Of a stretch of 64,000 nucleotides of DNA, positions 1-9,116 are shown one piece after another. Under the pieces are notes generated by a model. That model had not been told where the DNA came from, did not search any database, and saw only the letters and a list, made by a program, of their open reading frames with translations. The DNA is taken from the NCBI GenBank assembly GCA_947069175.1, contig CAMTDV010000028.1, forward strand, positions 71,532,157-71,596,156, read 5' to 3'. Each line of letters starts with the position of its first letter. The stretch's first letter is position 1. The DNA is from Scalesia atractyloides. Its lineage: Eukaryota; Streptophyta; Magnoliopsida; Asterales; Asteraceae. The translations under genes and the position numbers were made by a program.

Positions 1-306
1 AGTAAAATTTGGAACGTGTAATCCAGTAGTAGAATAGAAACAAATAATAATGATCATATAAGGAAAGTCTAATGATAAACACAAAATCCCATATTCACTT
101 CCAAATATAATGTTTTATGATCATAATCGTCTATTAAAGTTTAGTACAAAGACACCCTCTTGGCACAAACCAGTTATGAAGGCATTCAAGAGATCCAAGT
201 CCAAAAAGATTGAATATCCTGCATTCACGGTTGTACAATGAGCTTTACATAAGCTACCTATTTGTGTAATCATATGTTGTTCTAATATCTTTTGTTTTTA
301 TTTCAG
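1..306. other. AT-rich upstream/intronic flank of HIPP copy 1
   Basis: No open coding exon is seen. From about 95 to 135 the sequence is nearly the same as 16995-17035, so the duplication holding the HIPP copies begins here or earlier. The stretch ends in a pyrimidine-rich AG acceptor at 305-306 and therefore looks like the end of an intron whose first exon lies left of the window. Confidence 0.5.
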
Positions 307-933
307 AACTTTACCATCAAGGTGAATGTTAAAAAGTCATGGCAAGATACAATGAAAAGTGTTCAAGGTATGTTTCTTTAAAATATTTATAATTGTGAAT
401 AATTATTATGTTTACCCAAGATTCAATAAGTTTGTTGTTAGGAGTAACTACCTTCAGAATGGGGGATGACGGGTCGGTTAACATTTCGGGTTACACTGAT
501 CCAACCCAACTGTTGAAATGTCTGAAGGAAGCTGGAAAAAATGCAGAGATGGTGCATTGGCAATATGGAGAATGTTCAAACAACTTGTTTGATAACACTA
601 AACCACCTACGAATGACAATGAGAACGGTCCGAATGGAGTGGTGGGACTATTACTTACATCCTGGTTATGATGGGTACGGAAACGGTTATGGGTATGACT
701 ATGGTTATCCGAGGTTTGGAAGGAACTATGCCTACAACCATCTAGAATGTTCAGGGAATGCCGAAGACTGTAATGGACATCACACAAAACAACCAAAGAA
801 TTCAGAGGAATCGTCTACGGAACAACCAAAGATTTCGGATAAATCCTCTTTCAGTATTCCGAAAAGGCTTAGTAGTTGTGGGGAAGACCTAATGCTAGGT
901 GAAAATGCTCCAAAATGTTGTAGGATAATGTGA
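307..933 (+). pseudogene. HMA-domain (HIPP-like) gene remnant, copy 1
   Basis: Two exon-like pieces, 307-367 and 442 onward, are joined by a short GT..AG intron (368-441) in compatible phase. Together they encode a heavy-metal-associated-like fold: a beta strand (FTIKVNVKKSW), a helix (QDTMKSVQG), then VTTFRMGDDGSVNISGYTDP and LLKCLKEAGKNAEMVHW. This is the usual layout of HIPP-type plant proteins, but the metal-binding CxxC is absent, as in several HIPP relatives. The frame stops at 669-671. The typical HIPP Tyr/Gly-rich tail (HPGYDGYGNGYGYDYGYPR) continues in the next frame to 933, so a one-base frameshift lies near 640. The first exon is outside the window. It could instead be a live gene with a truncated tail. 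A near copy lies at 17144-17760. Confidence 0.65.
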
Positions 934-1990
934 TTATATTTGTAGGACATAATGTCTTCAGTCTAAGGTATTGTAGCATGGTCTGGTGTTTCCTGTATTT
1001 TTTTACTTTTAAATAAAATGTAAGGAAACTATATGCATGACTTTAAGAATTGATATGATCACATATGAAATAAAAACAATTATCTTTGAAGTCTAATTTT
1101 GTGACCCATTCGTGTAGTAGGGTTTGCTGTTTGGTTGTTAGATGTAAAAGATTATACTTTACACGTTTGGTATTTGGGTGCATCTTTTAAGGTTGGTATA
1201 ATTTGTCTTTAGATGATGTTTTGATTGATACTTGACATAAGTTTTGATTGATACTTAAAATAACGATGAGAATTTGAATTTTCTTATAACTTAAAAGTCC
1301 ATGTGCCAAACATAGTTGAATGGGAATCAACGCTTTTTTTGATTTATAAACCCCCATACCAAAACACTCAGCTTAAACTAATGTTTAAACATCACATGAG
1401 TATTGAATTATAATCGCCATTCGGTCGCATGAAGTTTATGCAAGGACGCAGATTAGCGATGCTCTCACAAGGTTGCTTGTTCTCCAAGCAACTTTCTTTC
1501 CTAGCTAACTCAAACCGACTTGCAAAACTGTTATAAAATTTCAACGGTTGGGCATGGGGCGAAAACCAGATCTGACCGGGCTGATCCTATCTTCTAAGAG
1601 TGGTCGAATGTGCGCACATGTAATGTAACAACGTTTGCCTTCGCCTACTTATTCAGCAACTCTTGTCATTCATACGGGTCGGATATCTGGCCCCGCTTTC
1701 CCTTGCATGTCTATGACCTGGCATCACGGTTCCGTTTAATGTGTTTATGACATATGAGTGTAAGTTAAGAACCATAATTGTTTATTTGCTATTTTATCAT
1801 ACTTAACAATTTTTAAATTTTAACCACCATCCATCTTAACAAACATCAGTTACAGTAATCATACCCAAGTTACATACTTAACAACCACATCCATCACATC
1901 CAATGTAGCTTTGACTTTACATTGACAAGTTTTTAATGGTAAAGAGCCGTAGACTCTACGGCAACCAACCACCAGAACACGTTAATAACA
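934..1990. other. Intergenic DNA between HIPP copy 1 and FLX-like gene
   Basis: No gene is supported. Similarity to the second HIPP copy stops near 980. From about 1430 on, words of this stretch (for example the run around 1470-1520 rich in CTTGC/CTAGCTAACTC) reappear, interrupted by foreign bases, at 13920-13990 in the blended zone. The part at 1540-1740 is GC-richer than its surroundings. The 3' UTR and polyadenylation region of the minus-strand FLX-like gene should lie at about 1750-1990. Confidence 0.5.
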
Positions 1991-2884
1991 TCAATGGCGT
2001 GGCGGTCCTCGATGGTCATAAGATCCCCAACCACCACCATACACATCACCGTATCCGCCACCTGGATACCTCATATCAGGGCTTCCACTCAACATTCCAT
2101 ATCCTCCACCACCTGCATTGATGAAGGGTATTTAAGACATTCGCCATTTTCACGTATGAACAAATAGAGCGAAAGAGACGACATACCAAGCCCTCGTGCT
2201 CTCATCTGCTCCCCTCGAAGCTTCTCTATTTCACGCGCCATTGAGATAAGATTTTTCTCCATTGCTTCCTTTTGAATCAAATGCTCCTCGTTTGTTTTCT
2301 TCAACATTTCATAGTCTCTCCTACACGCGTATGCAAAACATCATAACATCTCAAACTAACACAAAACTAATCAAATCAATACTATACCTCATTTCCACAA
2401 CATCTTTACGCATCCCATCAATATCCGTCTTAATAGCCGCCACCTGTTCATTCTCCGCTCTCAATCTACCAACATCCTTAGTAAGAGTCTGAACCTGATT
2501 CGACAACTCTTGCCTTAACGAATTCAACTTCTGCGCCTCATTTCTCAAATGACTAACATCCGCCCTCAAAGGCGTCGCATCACGAAGCTCCGCCTCAAGC
2601 TTCCTTCCTCTATCAATCAAATCACGTGCGCGTGCATCTCTATCAGCGTGCAGTTTCGGAATGATCTGACCTAACCTATGAATCTCGTCTTTGACAGCAG
2701 TCAACTCCCTCTGAAGAACCACGTTTTCTTCAACCACATGTCCATTTTCCGCCATGATCCGTTGTATGTCATGGTGTTGAAGTTCAAGTTCCTCTTCAAG
2801 AACCGCAGGGTGAGGTGGGCCCCGGTGCACCACGGGCGGTGGCCCGTCACGGACCCCTCGTGGCATACGGTTCCTTCCCGACAT
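1991..2884 (-). CDS. FLX-like coiled-coil protein, three exons, about 250 aa
   Basis: Reading the minus strand, exon 1 is 2884-2388, exon 2 is 2320-2187 and exon 3 is 2112-1991. All introns are GT..AG and the phases join without a break, giving 250 codons plus TGA. The product starts MSGRNRMPRGVRDGPP, has a Pro-rich head with HPAVLEEELELQHHDIQRI, then a long coiled coil (about residues 35-205, including LNSLRQELSNQVQTLTKDV and EAMEKNLISMAREIEKLRG). It ends in a short Gly/Tyr-rich tail. This is the architecture of FLOWERING LOCUS C EXPRESSOR-like proteins (FLX/FLXL), nuclear partners of FRIGIDA-type complexes. The head and the HHDIQR pattern fit the FLXL1/FLXL3 branch better than FLX itself, from memory. 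No frame damage is seen, so this is the best candidate for an intact host gene here. Fragments of the locus recur at 13.9-15.6 kb. Confidence 0.87.
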
Positions 2885-3518
2885 AATGATTCCAGATACT
2901 GAACACTAATTTACTCAGTAATCAGTATGCAACTTTTTTTAACCTAAACTATAATACATTTCATTTCAATTTCAAATTAATATAAAACACAAAACTTTTT
3001 ACCACGTTTTATTAATATAAAGCATATGTGAATCATTGCAATAATAAAGGGGCACTTTTTAAGTTATAAACAAAAGCTAAATAAATAAAACCCTAATTGT
3101 TACTTAATCTTGCTGGGATCAGTATAAAAAGCAATCGATTAATAATGATTTGTGAATATATACATAATTAAGATCCGATCCTAATGAATTGAAGGTTACG
3201 TATGATGAGCAACAGTAACAATTTGATCAAGACAAAGTTTAAATGAGATAATTGGGGACTGAAATTAATCTAATTTTTTATTGATTTGGGTGTTTAGAAG
3301 TTATGTTGCAGATATACGTATAAGAGTATGGTAGGTAAGACAAGAATTTACCTTGAAAAAGCTATGATGATGATTTGAAGGAATGAAGTGAAAGAAACCC
3401 TGCGTAAGAGAAGTTGGGGTTTTTTTATCGATTAGCAGCGATTCTTTTTTTTTTTCTTTTGGATTAATGGGCTTAAGAACCTGGGCTAAGCCCATTTATT
3501 TCTATGGCTTAATTTAGA
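2885..3518 (-). promoter_or_regulatory. 5' flank and probable UTR of FLX-like gene
   Basis: AT-rich DNA upstream of the FLX-like start. On the minus strand, a splice-like junction near 3350 (AAG followed by GTAAATTC) suggests a non-coding first exon around 3350-3500 with an intron in the 5' UTR, but this is inference. No clear TATA box was fixed. The flank ends where the hAT element begins at about 3519. Confidence 0.35.
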
Positions 3519-3879
3519 GATGGGCATAAAAACCGGTTTCCGAACCCGAACCGGTAGAACCGAACTGGAACCGGTTCCAGTTCCTACCCGACATTAAGTA
3601 GAACCGGTTCCGGGTTCAAAATACCCGTTGGTTCCAACCCGGTTCCACAATTTTACCATTTGAATCGGGTAGTAACCGGTTCCTACCCGTACCCGGTTTC
3701 ACTAGTACCCGGTTCCATCAGTACCCGGAAATGCAGTTCTAGAAGGAACCGGTTATACTGTTAAAATGTTACCGTTGGAACCGGTTATAGCTGAAAAAGT
3801 GGAGACTAACGATAGAAAGAAACACAAAAATAACAAACACAATAGAAAGAAACATTACACAAACTTTATTAAAACACCA

Positions 3880-4139
3880 AACCAAACGGGTTACATCAAA
3901 CATTTGAAGAACGGTGCCGGAACCTTCTCCCGTCTCATTTTTCTTTGCCTTCGTCACTGGGCAATGCCGCTCAGTGTGTTTCTTAGGGTTGAGTTGGCTG
4001 CGGCCTTCATAAATTTTCCGCAAGCTTTGCATCTAGCCATCTCGTGGCTGTCGGACATTAAACAGAGATCAAAATTCTTCCATATAGCTGGGTTTCTTTT
4101 CGTCTCTAAGACAGTAACAACTTCTTCGTTGCATGCCAT
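3880..4139 (-). pseudogene. BED zinc-finger exon of a hAT transposase, truncated
   Basis: The minus-strand ORF starts at 4139 (MACNEEVVTVLETKR) and runs into a BED-type finger: the W in NPAIWKNFDL, then ARCKACGKFMKAAANSTL. In the original frame it goes to a stop near 3954. The second half of the finger (KKHTERHCPVTKAKKNE) is in another frame, so a frameshift near 3990 breaks it. A TATA-like TATATAAACACC lies upstream on the minus strand near 4255, at a plausible promoter distance. The catalytic DDE and dimerisation parts of hAT transposase are absent, so the element could not move by itself. Confidence 0.6.
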
Positions 4140-4277
4140 AGGTATTTTGCAAGATTTTTGAGAAGATGATTGAGTTTGTAAGTTGATGATGGTGAGTTTG
4201 TAAGTTGATGATGGTAAGTGTTAAGTTTTGAAATGGTAAGTAGGGAGGGTGTTTATATAAAAAAAACCGATTTCGAC

Positions 4278-4586
4278 TGCCAGGAACCGGTTCCCAACGG
4301 TAACATTTTTATCAGGAACCGGTTCTGAACAGTAAAAGTCAGATTTTCGACTGTCAGGAACCGGTTCTATACGGTAACATTTTTATCAGGAACCGGTTCT
4401 GAACAGTTAAAGTCAGATTTTTCGACTGTCACGAACCGGTTCTGAACAGTAAAAAGTCAGATTTTTCGACTGTCAGGAACCGGTTCTGAACAGTAAAAAG
4501 TCAGGGTTTCAGGAACCGGTTCTGAACAGTAAAAAAGTCGGGTTTTACTGTCAGGAACCGGTTCCACACCATACCCGGTTCCATAA
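4278..4586. repeat. Eight diverged subterminal repeats with core GGAACCGGTTC
   Basis: About eight direct units of 35-45 bases, each starting CAGGAACCGGTTC followed by TGAACAGTAAAAGTCAG or ACGGTAACATTTTTAT and ending TTTTCGACTGT. The palindromic core AACCGGTT also occurs on the left flank (3530-3780). Such clusters are known subterminal transposase-binding arrays in hAT elements; that role here is inferred. Confidence 0.75.
4582..4586. repeat. Left target-site copy (CATAA) of the Tekay insertion
   Basis: Five bases next to the first base of the LTR. The partner copy should follow the far LTR but that end lies in the blended zone, so the duplication is not confirmed. Confidence 0.4.
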
Positions 4587-5054
4587 TGTCACACCCCGAC
4601 CCGCAGCGGAATAAGAGTCGGGGCATAATTGGGTTATCACCAAAGCTCATGACATTTACTAATATGTTTCATATTTATTTAAGTCAAAGTTACATTCCCA
4701 AATATCCAATCATGTTCATACAATACAAGAAAATAAACCAAACAAAACAATCCCAACTCTAAATCATTTTATTCTTCTAGTCCCATCCTAAGTGTTTCTT
4801 GCTGCAGCTGATTCACCTGTATCATGTGTAAAAATGGGGGTTTTTGGGTCAACATAAGTTGGCGAGGAACCTTATTAGATAAACATTTATTATAGATTTA
4901 CTTGTTAGTTTATCAATGAAAAATTGTGCATAATCATAATGAGCAAATGTACAATATCAGGCAGTGGCAATAGCAATCACAACTATAACATACAATAACA
5001 TATGATAGCATACATAGACATCCCAACATCATACGATAAATAACATAAATGAAA

Positions 5055-5156
5055 CTGTGCGATCAAGGCTCAATCAAACGGAGCCGATCGTATTGCATGT
5101 ACTGAAAATGAAAATGTCTGTGCGATCAAGGCTCAATCAAACGGAGCCGATCGTAT
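5055..5156. repeat. 63-bp tandem repeat with nested hairpin inside LTR
   Basis: Unit 1 begins at 5055 and unit 2 at 5118, both with CTGTGCGATCAAGGCTC and GGAGCCGATCGTAT. Within each unit CGATC pairs with GATCG and GGCTC pairs with GAGCC around a 9-base loop, a strong stem-loop. The same pair sits at 13222-13323 in the other LTR. Confidence 0.85.
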
Positions 5157-5738
5157 GTGGGCACGCCAGGTTCACACTCATAATGAAATGGGGAACACGC
5201 TCATCGCTCATAATGTAATGGGGAGCGGCGGCCTATGAAATTGCATGTACTGAAAATAATAACTTGCATCTAACAATAACCACATAACAATTGAAACAAA
5301 CTGATTACACAAGTTCATGATATGATGTATGCACAATGATTTTTAATATAATACTTAGCAAGACAAATGATAACCCCAAAACGTGATTAAAACGGGGAAT
5401 TTGTAAGATTCACTCACATTTGGTGCATTTGAATGGAGATGATGAGATGCGCACGAATCGGGAGAATTGAACAACGAGAATTTCTAACCTAAATAATAAT
5501 GGAAAAAAAATATAGTAAATGAGTGGATTTTATTAAGGATTTTTAATGAAATTTTTAGATATATTTTTGTGAGTTTAAGGCTATTTTCTATCTTTAAAAA
5601 TTTTATTTTTAAGTATTTTTAATTGATTTTTTAAATTAAATTAAATAAATAAAAATATAAAAAAAATTGTTTATTTTGCGTTGACCGTTGACCGTTGACC
5701 TGTTGACTTGTTGACCGGTTCGGTCAGCGAAATTGTTT

Positions 5739-5815
5739 GCGCCGGGTGAGGCTCGAACCCGAGACCTCCCGTACGCGTGCACGCAGCTCTACCAACTGAG
5801 CTACGTGTCTAACCC
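5739..5815 (-). other. tRNA-like cassette d in LTR (sense)
   Basis: On the minus strand it shows a full D-arm-like A box (TAGCTCAGTTGGTAGAGC) and a B box (GGGTTCGAGCC) with a paired T-arm, separated by about one anticodon arm. The acceptor arms do not pair, and no CCA or intron is seen, so this is a tRNA-derived cassette and not a working tRNA. Its twin is at 58404-58483. Confidence 0.75.
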
Positions 5816-5904
5816 GAAATAATCTTGTTTTTAATTATATTTATATACTAATTCGGTTTAACCAAAATTCTTTTAATTTCAAAAACATTTAATTCAACGA
5901 ACCG

Positions 5905-5983
5905 GTGCCAGTATCAGGTTTCGAACTCGCGACGTGTGACTTAGTGTTGCACACAGTCCACCGCTGGACTGTGTGTCTAACCT
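5905..5983 (-). other. tRNA-like cassette c in LTR (sense)
   Basis: The minus strand reads GTTAGACACACAGTCC... then a B-box-like GAGTTCGAAACC. The D-arm is replaced by a perfect 10-bp stem (ACACAGTCCA with TGGACTGTGT, loop GCGG). Related cassettes occur at 6073-6150 and three times in the solo LTR. Confidence 0.7.
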
Positions 5984-6072
5984 GGTTATTATCTCGGTTT
6001 TTATTATACTTAACAACTAACGGAGTTAACCCGGTTCGGTTTTAAACAAAAAGGCATTTTATTACATAAGGA

Positions 6073-6150
6073 GTGCGTGTATCAGGAATCGAACTTGTGA
6101 CATGCGACTATGTTTTGCACACAGTCCACGCTGGACTGTGTGTCTAACCC
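6073..6150 (-). other. tRNA-like cassette b in LTR (sense)
   Basis: Same form as the cassette at 5905-5983: GGGTTAGACACACAGTCCAG, a stem with one base missing in the loop (GCG), then AAGTTCGATTCCTGATAC as a B box on the minus strand. About 90 bp separates it from its neighbour. Confidence 0.7.
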
Positions 6151-6989
6151 GTTCATATTACTGATTTTAAATAAACTTATAACTTAACTAACTTCGTCTT
6201 CTACATTCAGATTACAGTCAACTGATTCACTAATCCGTTTCTTGTTTTTACGATTAACAAACATTCTTAATGCTAAAATGAAATGGCAGAGGCGGTAATT
6301 AGGGGTGAACATACCGATGAACGGTTTATTTCAGAATTCCGGCAATGTGTCGGTCCCTGTTTTTATGCTCTTCAACTGAACAAGACAATTAACCGTTTTT
6401 ATTAGCTAATCGTGAATTGAAGTGATCAGCAAATGTTAACAGAGGGTTTGAATGCCCTTACCGATTCTCAGATGAATATAGAGATTTTCAGAATCTTTCC
6501 AGCGAACTGAAATTAGCTGAATACAGTACCTGAATTCGATTTCAATTGAGAGGTTTAAGTTAGAAATAGCCTAACAATTGTTGAACTACAATGTTATTGA
6601 AAGATTTACCGTTTGAGGATGAATACGGTTTTCCGGCGAATTTTGCAGAAAATTCCGGCGAGTTGATTTAAGCGTTCTGACGAACTGAAAGTGTGACGAA
6701 AGTGAAATGGAATGTTGGTATGATGTTTCTGAGTCGCGAGAGGGGTCTGGAGTTGAAGTAATCTGGACTTGATTCTTTTCGGTTATAAAAACCGATAATA
6801 ATGAAAATTGATGTTCAATCACTTCCGAATTGATTAACATCATCGGTTCATCGGTTATAAACGTGAATGTGCGAGTAATCAAACGATTTGACGATTGAAT
6901 TGCCGATTTCCGTTTCTCAGTTGGCGCAACCGGTTTAACCGAGTTTGTGTATAAAGGTTATTTGTTTCCTAGGGATAACAGAAAATAAC

Positions 6990-7073
6990 AAGTGGCGGAG
7001 TGGTGATGTGAGTGTGTTGTTAAGTCGTTGGAGTTGTAAACCGGCTGACCCAGGTTCGAGTCCCGGCAGCAAC
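6990..7073 (+). other. tRNA-like cassette a in LTR (antisense, Leu/Ser form)
   Basis: The plus strand has GTGGCGGAGTGG (the A box of Leu/Ser-type tRNAs), a long middle part and CCAGGTTCGAGTCCCGGCAGC as B box and T-arm. It is opposite in direction to the other three cassettes and to the element. The solo LTR has its counterpart at 57114-57202 in the same relative orientation. Confidence 0.7.
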
Positions 7074-7255
7074 ATTTCTTTTTTGTTAATTTTGTTTTCA
7101 CTTTTTATCAAATATAATTTTTATAGTTTAGTTTGTTTATTAATTATGTATCATTAAAAACCAAAATAACCATAAATACACAACGTGACATTTATAACTT
7201 GATATTCGATTACAAAACGGAGCGGGTTGGAAACCCGTTTTTGACAAATGTTACA

Positions 7256-7273
7256 GTATCCCCTACTTTTAGG
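7256..7273 (-). promoter_or_regulatory. Polypurine tract of the Tekay-like element
   Basis: Directly inside the 3' LTR. The minus strand reads CCTAAAAGTAGGGGATAC, then the LTR start TGTAACA. Purine-rich tracts at this place prime plus-strand DNA synthesis in LTR retrotransposons. Confidence 0.65.
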
Positions 7274-7322
7274 AATTTCGTCCCGAAATTTAAGTAGTTA
7301 AAGTAGTAGGAAAAAGATGCGG

Positions 7323-7924
7323 GTATTTTTCGCGCATTGAGTCTTCACGTTCTCAAGTAAACTCAGGTCCCCGTTTCGACTCCCAGCGTACCCTAACAAT
7401 TGGAATGCGACTTCGTCGTAGACGTTTCTCTCCGAAGTCCATGATCTCTACTGGTCTTTCAATAAAATGCATAGATTCATCAACCTGAATATCTTCCAGA
7501 GGAATGTGGAGGTTTTCATCAGCGAGGCACTTCTTCAAGTTTGACACGTGGAATGTGGGATGAATCCTGTTGAGTTCTTCTGGTAGATCAAGCTTGTATG
7601 CTACAGGTCCTACTCTTTCGAGTATCTTGAAAGGTCTTACGTAGCGTGGTGCTAGCTTGCCTTTTTGACCAAAACGAACTACTCCCTTCCACGGTGATAC
7701 TTTTAAAAGTACATGATCACCAATGTTAAACTCTAAGGGCTTCCGTCGTTTATCTGCATAACTCTTTTGACGATTTGAGCCGCTAGAAGATTGTTTCGAA
7801 TTTGATGGATCTTGTCTGTGGTTTCTTGGATCAATTCTGGACCAGTAATTTGAGCTTCCCCAATTTCGTGCCAACATACAGGAGATCGACACTTACGACC
7901 ATATAAGGCTTCAAAAGGTGCCAT
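7323..7924 (-). pseudogene. Integrase C-terminus and chromodomain, broken
   Basis: Minus-strand frames from 7924 (MAPFEALYGRKCRSPVCW, the typical end of the integrase core) and 7892 (GDHVLLKVSPWKGVVRFG, LAPRYVRPFKILERVG, YKLDLPEELNRIHPTFHVS). They end in a Tekay-type chromodomain (PVEIMDFGEKRLRRSRIPIV, VRWESKRGPEFT). A frameshift near 7760 separates the two frames. The conserved Trp after GPEFT is a TGA stop at 7353-7355, after which the ERED-like end continues in frame. In the family, integrase inserts the cDNA and the chromodomain directs it to heterochromatin. Confidence 0.85.
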
Positions 7925-9116
7925 GCCGATGCTTGAATGATAGCTGTTGTTGTACGAAAATTCAACTAATGGTAGGTGGGGCGTCCCAATTTCCCTTGAA
8001 GTCTATGACACATGCTCGAAGCATATCTTCAAGAGTTTGAATGGTGCGCTCAGATTGTCCATCAGTTTGAGGATGATAGGCGGTACTGAGATCTAGTCGC
8101 GTACCCATAGCGGATTGTATTGCTTGTCATGTTCGTGAAGTGAAACGACCATCACGATCAGAAATAATGCTTAACGGTACCCCATGTCGGCTTACGATTT
8201 CGCTGATATAAATACGAGCAAGCTTTTCGTTCTTGAAATCTTCGCGGATAGGAATAAAGTGAGCTGATTTTGTAAGTCGGTCAATTATTACCCATATAGT
8301 GTCATACCCACCAGAAGTGCGAGGTAACCCGGTAATGAAGTCCATGGTTATATTTTCCCACTTCCATACAAGTATTTCAGGTTGGACCAGGAGTCCTGAG
8401 GGTCTTTGGTGTTCAGCTTTCACCTTGGAACATGTAAGGCACTTAGAAACAAAAACAGCAATATCCTTCTTCATTCCAGGCCACCAATAGGTATATCGTA
8501 GGTCTTGATACATCTTATCGGCTCTTGGGTGTATAGAGTATCGCGTTTTGTGAGCTTCATTCATAAGAATTTCACGAAGATTGTTGTGGTTAGTAATCCA
8601 GATACGGTCTAGGTAGTACAGAATACCGTCAGATTTAGTTTCAATTTTTAGCTCAGCTCCACAGGACATCTCCTTTCGTACGTCATCTTCCGTTATTGAA
8701 ACGTGTTGGGCTTCTCGAATTTGATCTTTAATGTCGGTTATAATTTGCGAACATAGAAGACGAATGGAGTTCGCATAACCCTTTCGACTAAGCGCATCAG
8801 CCACCACATTTGCTTTACCAGGGTGGTATCTAATTTCACAGTCGTAGTCATTTAGAAGTTCGACCCATCTTCGTTGCCTCATGTTTAACTCCTTTTGATT
8901 GAAGATATGTTGAAGACTCTTGTGGTCAGTGTATATTTCACACTTAGTACCATAGAGATAATGTCTCCATATCTTAAGAGCGAACACAACGGCTCCAAGT
9001 TCTAGGTCATGAGTGGTGTAGTTCTTTTCATGTGTCTTGAGTTGTCTCGAAGCATAAGCTATGACTTTTCCTCTTTGCATTAGAACGCATCTAATCCTTG
9101 CCCTGACGCGTCGCAA
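7925..9116 (-). pseudogene. RNase H and integrase of the Tekay-like element, broken
   Basis: The ORF from 9116 to 8127 on the minus strand has RNase H motifs (YASRQLKTHEKNYTTHDLEL, TDHKSLQHIF, YHPGKANVVADALSRK) followed by the integrase zinc site (H..H in HKTRYSIHPR, C-x2-C in CLTCSK). The first catalytic Asp is in ITMDFITGLP and the second in SIISDRDGRFTS. A TGA at 8127-8129 stands where a Trp is usual (after FTSRT). The frame then goes on through TDGQSERTIQ with the catalytic Glu. The junction to the RT frame near 9090-9115 is also shifted. Confidence 0.88.

Larger units (their letters stand above)
3519..4586 (-). mobile_element. hAT-type deletion derivative, cut by the Tekay insertion
   Basis: The left end reads TAGAGATGGGCATAAAAACC, the form of a hAT terminus. 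Both flanks are packed with AACCGGTTCC-type words, with a short BED-finger transposase exon in the middle. Exactly at 4586/4587 the Tekay LTR begins, so the right terminus is missing from this side. The 5 bases before the LTR are CATAA. The expected continuation after the other LTR is not visible because the sequence there is a blend. The target duplication of the hAT element itself therefore cannot be checked. Confidence 0.6.
4587..7255 (-). repeat. 3' LTR of the Tekay-like element, 2669 bp
   Basis: Plus-strand ends are TGTCACACC and ATGTTACA, so on the element's strand the LTR runs TGTAACAT...GTGTGACA (TG..CA). It contains a 63-bp tandem repeat (5055-5156) and four tRNA-like cassettes (listed separately). 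A solo LTR of the same family lies at 56931-59569 with nearly the same length, confirming both borders. Confidence 0.88.

Noticed and set aside
3766..4161. 131-codon plus-strand ORF over the hAT element
   Set aside because: Opposite to the BED-finger exon; no family features and unlikely residue pattern.
5739..7073. True tRNA genes
   Set aside because: A and B boxes are clear, but acceptor arms do not pair, spacing varies and the units sit inside LTRs in arrays. They were annotated as tRNA-like cassettes.
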